Positions 6,403-11,322 of a stretch of 11,322 nt of DNA are shown piece by piece. Position 1 is the stretch's first letter. Each line of letters begins with the position of its first letter. Made by a program: the position numbers and the translations under genes. The notes below the pieces were generated by a model. The model was not told the origin of the DNA. It saw only the letters and a list, made by a program, of their open reading frames with translations, and made no database searches. The DNA comes from JAETTH01 sp964455975 (GTDB lineage Bacteria; Bacillota; Clostridia; TANB77; CAG-508), in contig CAYVYP010000046.1 of assembly GCA_964455975.1 (NCBI GenBank), positions 1-11,322 of the forward strand, in the 5' to 3' direction.

Positions 6403-6438
6403 AAAAGAGGATGTTTAGGCATCCTCTTTTACTTTTTT
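6403..6438 (+). terminator. Intrinsic terminator after the 83-residue protein gene
   Basis: An 11-bp stem AAAAGAGGATG / CATCCTCTTTT (6403-6413 and 6420-6430) with loop TTTAGG is followed by ACTTTTTT. It starts 6 nt after the stop codon. A short tandem of TTTTTGTCG lies just beyond. Confidence 0.88.
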
Positions 6439-6473
6439 GTCGCTTTTTGTCGATATCTTGTACACGGTCTAAT

Positions 6474-6502
6474 TTGACATTATGTTAATTATAGTGTATA
6501 AT
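6474..6502 (+). promoter_or_regulatory. Perfect consensus promoter for the 65-residue protein gene
   Basis: TTGACA (6474-6479), a 17-nt spacer and TATAAT (6497-6502) match the sigma-A consensus at every base. Downstream in the leader, a CATCAG/CTGATG hairpin with loop TATTT (6514-6530) precedes the ribosome binding site. Confidence 0.88.
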
Positions 6503-6563
6503 GTAATATACAACATCAGTATTTCTGATGGAAAAAATATTTATTTTAAAGGAGAAACTACCA

Positions 6564-6761
6564 ATGGCAAGTTATGACATCAAGAAGGACATTTTCTCAT
6601 GTTCACAAATTTCTCAAAATATTAAGGAGTCATATCCTGATATCAAATTTGTTGAACACCGTAATTATGGCTACACAACAGCTACCGGCCCAGTAAGTGT
6701 GATACATGAGCTTCACACAATGTTAACTGGAACTAAACCATTATTTATAATTCCAGCTTAA
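6564..6761 (+). CDS. Small protein of unknown function (65 residues)
   Basis: I do not recognise this protein. I start it at ATG 6564 because AAAGGAG (6548-6554) lies 9 nt upstream. The in-frame ATG at 6528 has no Shine-Dalgarno and sits in the 3' arm of a leader hairpin, so the longer 77-residue reading is unlikely. The protein begins MASYDIKKDIFSCSQISQ, has a charged middle (DIKFVEHRNYGYTT) and ends with a hydrophobic stretch KPLFIIPA. No signal peptide or membrane span is evident. It has its own perfect promoter and strong terminator, so it should be abundant. The second half is about 45% GC over 60 nt, higher than its neighbours, perhaps from codon optimisation or foreign origin. Small stress or RNA-associated proteins are often organised this way, but that is speculation. 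Confidence 0.75.
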   Translation: MASYDIKKDIFSCSQISQNIKESYPDIKFVEHRNYGYTTATGPVSVIHELHTMLTGTKPLFIIPA

Positions 6762-6768
6762 TCCTTTT

Positions 6769-6800
6769 AGAGCCCTTGTCAATGACAAGGGCTCTTTTTT
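6769..6800 (+). terminator. Intrinsic terminator after the 65-residue protein gene
   Basis: A 12-bp perfect stem AGAGCCCTTGTC / GACAAGGGCTCT (6769-6780 and 6784-6795) with loop AAT is followed by TTTTTT. On the minus strand the stem is followed by AAAAGG, not a U-run. It therefore serves the plus-strand gene and is not a classic terminator for the convergent ATPase gene. Confidence 0.92.
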
Positions 6801-6843
6801 TATTGAATATATCTATTTGCTAAAACTAGCTATGTATACAGAC

Positions 6844-9195
6844 TTATCCTTTTATCTTTTTATATATTATATTTAATATTATATATATAGGTATAATTAT
6901 TGCTAAATTTATTATTATATATGGTGTCATTGTTTGTACTATTATTATAGAAAACCATTCTTTTAAAACAGTAATTCCAAATACAAATAATATTATCATA
7001 CTAATAAATAATGTACCCCTATACCAGTTAAATGGAAAACACAATTTAAATAATAACATTAATCCAGTAATTCCTGTACTTAATATGCATAATGTTGAAT
7101 ATTCAGAAATTGATAAATTATTTATTCCACTTATTATCATAATACTTATTATTCCAATTACAACTGTTAGTGAAGTTGGTATTGCTTTTGTAATAACATT
7201 TGTAAAAAATTTTCCTTTTATCCTGTCTTTATTTGGTTCTAGTGCTAATATAAATGATGGTATTCCTATTGTTACTATACTTATTAAGCTTAATTGTATT
7301 GGCATAAATGGATATGGCATTGGCATAAATAAAAATAATAAAGCTAAAATTGTTGCATATATTGTTTTTGCTAAAAATAATGTTGCTGAACGTTCTATAT
7401 TATTTATCGTTTTTCTTCCTTCTGCTACAACTTTTGGCATTGATTTAAAATTAGAATCTAAAAGTACTAATTGAGATACACTTCTTGCAGCATCGCTTCC
7501 AGATGCCATTGCAATACTACAATCTGCTTCTTTTAATGCTAATACATCATTTACTCCGTCTCCTGTCATTGCAACTGTATGTCCTGCTTTTTTTAATGCT
7601 ACTACTAATGCTTTTTTTTGTGTTGGACTTACACGTCCAAATATTGTATATGTATTTGCTACTTCTTCAATTTTATCGTCTGTTAAATTTGTCATATCGA
7701 TATAATTATTATAATTTTCTACTCCTGCATGTTTTGCAATTTTAGATACAGTTTTAGGATTATCTCCTGAAATTATTTTTATATCTACACCTTGCTCTTT
7801 AAAATAATTAAGAGTTTTAGGTGCTTCATCTCTTATTTTATCTAATATTAATATTAGTCCTATTACTTCTATATTTTCTGGCAATTCTTTTTCGTTAAAT
7901 CTTTCTTTAGAATGTGCTAATAATACCACTCTATAATCTTCTGAATACTTTTCAATTGTTTGTTTATATATTTCAAATTCGTTCTTAAGTACAAATTCTG
8001 GTGCACCAATAATATATGTACCTTCTTTTTCAAATGTAATTCCTGACCATTTCTTTATAGAAGAAAATGCTACTTTATCTATTGCTTTCCATTCAACATT
8101 ATTTCTACAATTTTCTCTTATTGCATCTATTGTTGAATTTGTATCTTCAGAATATTTACCTATTGCAGATAATATATTTTGCATATTTTCCATTGTAGAA
8201 TTTAATGGAACTAAATCTTTTACCTCCATTTTTCCTTCTGTTATTGTTCCTGTTTTATCTAAACATAAAGTATCTACTCTAGCTAATGTCTCAATACAAT
8301 AAAGTTCTTGTACTAAAACTTTATATTTTGAAAGTCTTACTACACTAACTGCCAAAACTGTACTTGTAAGTAATACTAAGCCTTCTGGTATCATATTAAT
8401 AATAGCTGCAACTGTATTTACAACTGCTTTTTGTAAATAGTTAGAATCTATTTGCATTTGATGCATAAATAATACAATTCCTAATGGAATTATAACAATA
8501 GATACAATTTTTACTATTTTATTTAGTGAATTCATAATTTCCGAATTTACTTTTTTAACATATTTAGCTCCACTGGAAATCTCGTAAGTATAATTATCCA
8601 TTCCTATATGTTCAACTTTTGCTATACATTTTCCACTTACTATAAAACTTCCTGATAATATTTTATCTCCTATTTGCTTTGATATTACACTTGGTTCTCC
8701 TGTTATAAAAGATTCATCTACATCAACTTGCCCATCTAATATTTCACAGTCTGTTGCTATTTGATTTCCAGTATTAAATTCAATTAAATCGTCAAGTACT
8801 ATTTCGTCTATTGCAATTTGCTCTATTTTTCCATTTCTAATTACATTTGCCTTTTTACTTGAAATAATTGCCAATTTATCAATTGTTTTTTTAGATTTAA
8901 TTTCTTGTATAGTACTAATTAATGTGTTTGTAATAATTATTAGTAAGAAGAATAAATTTTTATATGAACCTACACAAAATATAGCTATTCCTAATAATAA
9001 GTTTATTAAATTAAATAATGTACATAAGTTTTCTATTATAATAGTTTTTATGCTTTTAGTAGGAAGTGCTGTGTCATAATTTATAAGTCCTTGCTCTTTC
9101 CTTCTCTCTACTTGTTTTGTTGATAATCCTTCTTTTACATTTGGATTAAATCTTTTAATTTCTATATTTTTAGTCTGTATGTTAGTAGTTTTCAC
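6844..9195 (-). CDS. P-type cation-transporting ATPase, CtpE-like
   Basis: This is a 783-residue P-type ATPase that pumps cations across the membrane using an aspartyl-phosphate intermediate. The order is standard. Actuator domain: TGEP at 165-168. Membrane helix 4: PEGL at 270-273. Phosphorylation site: DKTGT with Asp313. Nucleotide-binding domain: KWSG at 382-385 and GAPE at 397-400. Hinge: TGDGVND at 544-550. Hydrophobic helices follow from about 610 to the end. There is no heavy-metal domain. PEGLVLLTS in helix 4, QELYCIETLARVD before the phosphorylation site and GSDAARSVSQLVLLD resemble mycobacterial CtpE, reported to take up calcium; the ion here is inferred. The actuator motif is TGEP, where TGES is usual. 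GTG at 9193-9195 is the start, with AAGGAG 7 nt upstream. Confidence 0.9.
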   Translation of the reverse strand: MKTTNIQTKNIEIKRFNPNVKEGLSTKQVERRKEQGLINYDTALPTKSIKTIIIENLCTLFNLINLLLGIAIFCVGSYKNLFFLLIIITNTLISTIQEIKSKKTIDKLAIISSKKANVIRNGKIEQIAIDEIVLDDLIEFNTGNQIATDCEILDGQVDVDESFITGEPSVISKQIGDKILSGSFIVSGKCIAKVEHIGMDNYTYEISSGAKYVKKVNSEIMNSLNKIVKIVSIVIIPLGIVLFMHQMQIDSNYLQKAVVNTVAAIINMIPEGLVLLTSTVLAVSVVRLSKYKVLVQELYCIETLARVDTLCLDKTGTITEGKMEVKDLVPLNSTMENMQNILSAIGKYSEDTNSTIDAIRENCRNNVEWKAIDKVAFSSIKKWSGITFEKEGTYIIGAPEFVLKNEFEIYKQTIEKYSEDYRVVLLAHSKERFNEKELPENIEVIGLILILDKIRDEAPKTLNYFKEQGVDIKIISGDNPKTVSKIAKHAGVENYNNYIDMTNLTDDKIEEVANTYTIFGRVSPTQKKALVVALKKAGHTVAMTGDGVNDVLALKEADCSIAMASGSDAARSVSQLVLLDSNFKSMPKVVAEGRKTINNIERSATLFLAKTIYATILALLFLFMPMPYPFMPIQLSLISIVTIGIPSFILALEPNKDRIKGKFFTNVITKAIPTSLTVVIGIISIMIISGINNLSISEYSTLCILSTGITGLMLLFKLCFPFNWYRGTLFISMIILFVFGITVLKEWFSIIIVQTMTPYIIINLAIIIPIYIILNIIYKKIKG

Positions 9196-9225
9196 TTATC
9201 TTCTCCTTGTTTTAAATTGTTACAA

Positions 9226-9254
9226 ATTATACCATATTATTACCATTTATTCAA
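9226..9254 (-). promoter_or_regulatory. Promoter of the P-type ATPase gene
   Basis: On the minus strand TTGAAT (9254-9249), a 17-nt spacer and TATAAT (9231-9226) lie about 30 nt before the GTG start, leaving a very short leader. The -35 box touches the U-run of the spoVG terminator, so the two transcription units are packed end to end. Confidence 0.78.
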
Positions 9255-9283
9255 CAAAAAAGATACCAGAAATGGTATCTTTT
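9252..9283 (-). terminator. Intrinsic terminator of spoVG
   Basis: A 10-bp stem AAAAGATACC / GGTATCTTTT (9258-9267 and 9274-9283) with a six-base loop is followed on the minus strand by further Us. It begins 13 nt after the spoVG stop. Confidence 0.88.
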
Positions 9284-9296
9284 AATTTATACTTTA

Positions 9297-9578
9297 TTAT
9301 TCTGCTGATTCTGAAGTTTCTTCAGTTTCTGGAGCATCGTAAGCTTCTAATATAGCTTTTTGGATTTTCTCTCTAGTGTCAGCATTAATTGGATGAGCTA
9401 TATCTTTGAATTCTCCGTTTGGAGTTTTTCTACTTGGCATAGCTATAAATAATCCATTTTGACTTTCGATAACTTTAATATCATGAATTACGAATTCATT
9501 ATCGAATGTTACAGAAGCAACAGCTTTCATTCTGTTTTCTGAATTTACCTTTCTTAAACGTACGTCTGTTATTTGCAT
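9297..9578 (-). CDS. spoVG: Regulatory nucleic-acid-binding protein SpoVG
   Basis: SpoVG is a small DNA- and RNA-binding regulator, named for its role in Bacillus septation and sporulation but also found in non-sporulating Firmicutes. This 93-residue protein begins MQITDVRLRKVN and carries the signature MPSRKTPNGEFKDIAHPI (47-64), then an amphipathic helix (TREKIQKAILEAY). An acidic tail (ETEETSESAE) closes it. The length matches the family (about 90-97). AGGTG lies about 8 nt before ATG 9576-9578. Upstream it faces murC divergently; in many clostridia murC and spoVG are also neighbours. I could not find a convincing promoter, but two TGTACA sites lie 35-54 nt upstream. Its presence alone does not prove that the organism sporulates. 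Confidence 0.96.
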   Translation of the reverse strand: MQITDVRLRKVNSENRMKAVASVTFDNEFVIHDIKVIESQNGLFIAMPSRKTPNGEFKDIAHPINADTREKIQKAILEAYDAPETEETSESAE

Positions 9579-9886
9579 TTTAGTGCACCTGCCCTTCTCA
9601 AAGTTTTATAATTGTACATTTTACTATGTACATTTATATTATTCTCCAAAAAAATTATTTTTCCTTCTATTTTTTACAAATAAAATTATTTTATTCTTTA
9701 GTATTATATATGTTTTTCACATTTTTTATTTATTATGCATATGCTATATAAACAACAATGGAAAATCTTCGATTTTTTATATTCAACAAAAAATGCATTT
9801 TGTATTGAAATATAGCTATTAAAAGTGTATAATTTATTTTGTTAAAAATTATTACACAATTTATAAAAGGAGTGTGCTTTTGAAAA
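9579..9886. other. Divergent intergenic region between spoVG and murC
   Basis: About 308 very AT-rich bases. The murC promoter and ribosome binding site lie at the right end. On the spoVG side, two TGTACA hexamers sit at 9613-9618 and 9627-9632, separated by 8 nt; each hexamer is itself a palindrome. A GCATATGC palindrome lies near 9737-9744 and a weak AAAATC/GATTTT hairpin near 9762-9776. No tRNA, small ORF with a ribosome binding site, or clear spoVG promoter was found. Confidence 0.4.
9805..9833 (+). promoter_or_regulatory. Promoter of murC
   Basis: TTGAAA (9805-9810), a 17-nt spacer and TATAAT (9828-9833) lie about 50 nt before the murC start. A GGAG at 9869-9872 serves as ribosome binding site, with a rather long 14-nt spacing to ATG 9887. 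Confidence 0.8.
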
Positions 9887-11270
9887 ATGGCTAATATAGA
9901 TAATTTAAGAAAATATAAACATATACATATGAGAGGTATTGGCGGAGTTAGTATGAGTGGAATTGCTGAAATTTTAAATAATTGGGGCTTTTTTGTTACT
10001 GGTTCTGATGACAATAATTCTGAAAATACAGATAAATTAATATCTAGTGGTATAGATGTAAAAATTGGTTACGATTTAGATAATCTTTCTACTTCTGATG
10101 TTTTAGTTTATACTGCTGCTATGCATCAAGATGATCCTGAACTTGTAAAAGCAAAAGAACTTGGTATTCCTCTTGTTGAAAGAGCTGATTTTTTAGGAGA
10201 AATAACAAAATGTTATAAAAATACTATTGCTGTTTCTGGCACTCATGGTAAAACTACAACAACATCAATGGTTTCCTTATGTTTTTTAGAAGCTTTTAAA
10301 GATCCTAGTATACAAGTTGGTGCAATATTAAATCAAATTAATGGAAATTATAGAGTTCGGAAATAGTGAATATTTTATTATTGAAGCTTGTGAATATGTA
10401 GAAAGCTTTTTAAAATTTCACCCTAAATCTGAAATAATTTTAAATATTGATAATGACCATTTAGATTACTTTAAAAATATGGATAATATAAAAAATGCTT
10501 TTGCTAAATATGTTAAACTTATTCCAGAAGATGGACTTTTAGTAGTAAATGGTGATGATGATAATTGTTTAGATTTAAAAAGATTTACTTTAGCTAAATT
10601 TGTTACATATGGTATAGATAATCTTCATGCTAATTTTATTGCTAAAAATATAAGTTTTGATGATGATGGTTTTTCTTGCTTTGATGTTTATTATAATAAT
10701 AATTTTTATAAAACTATAAAATTATCTGTAGCAGGACGTCATAATATTATGAATGCTCTTGCTTGTATTGCACTTTGTAATGAATATGGTATTTCTAAAG
10801 ACGATATAAAAACAGCTTTATATAAATTTAAAGGTGCTCATAGAAGATTAGAATTAATTGGAAATTTTAATGATGCTCGTATTTATGATGATTATGGTCA
10901 TCATCCTACTGAAATTAAAGCTACTGCTACTGCAATAAAAAATAAACATTATAATAAATCTTGGGTTATTTTTCAACCACATACATATAGCAGAACAAAA
11001 AATTTATTAGATGATTTTGCTAAAGCATTAACACTTTTTGATAATATTATTATTACAGATATTTATGCTGCAAGAGAATCTAATACTTATGGCATAAGTT
11101 CTAAAGATTTAGCTGATAAAATATGTGAATATGGAAAAGATGCAAAATATATTCCTGAATTTAAAGATATTGTTAATTTTATAAAAGAAAATGTAAAACC
11201 AAATGATATTGTTTTAACACTTGGTGCAGGAACTGTTACTGAAATTGGTCCAATGATTATAAATAAATAA
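9887..11270 (+). CDS. murC: UDP-N-acetylmuramate--L-alanine ligase (MurC), interrupted by a +1 frameshift
   Basis: MurC adds L-alanine to UDP-MurNAc using ATP, the first amino acid step of peptidoglycan precursor synthesis in the cytoplasm. The first frame (159 codons) gives the UDP-binding domain (HMRGIGGVSMSGIAEIL, 14-30; TGSDDNNSENTDKL, 38-51) and the ATP loop GTHGKTT (118-124). It then stops at TAG 10364-10366. The second frame continues with GNSEYFIIEACEYVESFLKF, IDNDHLDYF, HHPTEIKAT, FQPHTYSRTKNLLDDFAKAL and LTLGAGTVTEIG. Removing one base near C10358 joins the frames as NGNYRV-GNSEYF, exactly the family sequence, for 460 residues, normal MurC length. The shift falls at a CGG codon, rare in this genome. 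All other motifs are intact, so a sequencing or assembly error is more likely than a true pseudogene. Confidence 0.93.
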
Positions 11271-11274
11271 TCAT

Positions 11275-11304
11275 AACCGCACGTAAAACGTGCGGTTTGT
11301 TCTT
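11275..11304 (+). terminator. Intrinsic terminator of murC
   Basis: A perfect 10-bp stem AACCGCACGT / ACGTGCGGTT (11275-11284 and 11288-11297) with loop AAA is followed by TTTGTTCTT. It begins 4 nt after the murC stop. A second small hairpin TACCCT/AGGGTA with loop AGA lies at 11304-11318, at the window edge; its role is unclear. Confidence 0.88.
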
Positions 11305-11322
11305 ACCCTAGAAGGGTATTGT

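Noticed and set aside
6431..6453. Short tandem TTTTTGTCG repeat after the first small gene
   Set aside because: Only two units, partly formed by the terminator T-run; no array follows, so it is not a CRISPR or satellite repeat.
6528..6563. An upstream ATG that would extend the 65-residue protein by 12 residues
   Set aside because: It has no ribosome binding site, lies in a leader hairpin, and the downstream ATG has a well-spaced AAAGGAG.
9762..9776. Possible terminator hairpin AAAATC/GATTTT between spoVG and murC
   Set aside because: The stem is short and almost all A-T, the loop has three bases, and no gene ends nearby.
9733..10014. Minus-strand open frame of 93 residues overlapping the murC start
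   Set aside because: It lies across the murC promoter and start, lacks a ribosome binding site and is a low-complexity shadow of AT-rich DNA.

Overview
The window looks like low-GC Gram-positive DNA, most likely an uncultured member of the Clostridia. Codons are strongly AT-biased, nearly every gene has an AGGAGG-type ribosome binding site, and promoters are close to the sigma-A consensus. SpoVG is present, and MurC implies a peptidoglycan wall. The genus cannot be named from sequence alone.

Left edge (1-750, minus strand): the first 180 codons of a Type III restriction-modification DNA methyltransferase (Mod), running off the left edge. Its base composition, codon use and start region are unlike the rest of the window. 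Just upstream of it, where the S10 operon should continue with rpsQ, only an rpsQ-like ribosome binding site and about five codons (MEERN) remain before the sequence turns into unrelated DNA. This is either an assembly chimera or an insertion that destroyed rpsQ.

Centre (751-6047, minus strand): the first part of the S10 ribosomal protein operon in canonical order, rpsJ-rplC-rplD-rplW-rplB-rpsS-rplV-rpsC-rplP-rpmC. It is transcribed from a perfect TTGACA-17-TATAAT promoter through a structured leader of about 225 nt. Two internal gaps (rpsJ-rplC and rplW-rplB) are unusually long. The second carries two copies of a small hairpin and a longer hairpin.

Middle right (6063-6800, plus strand): two single-gene units, each with its own strong promoter, ribosome binding site and intrinsic terminator. 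They encode unrecognised proteins of 83 and 65 residues. The first is divergent from the S10 promoter, with only 15 bp between the two -35 boxes.

Right (6844-11322): a CtpE-like P-type cation ATPase (minus) with its own promoter; spoVG (minus) with its own terminator; and murC (plus), with a clear promoter and terminator but a single-base frameshift at about position 10358. The ribosomal operon supplies translation, murC supplies a cytoplasmic step of wall synthesis, spoVG a global regulator and the ATPase cation transport. The strongest anomalies are the rpsQ/mod junction, the murC frameshift and the two orphan small-protein units.
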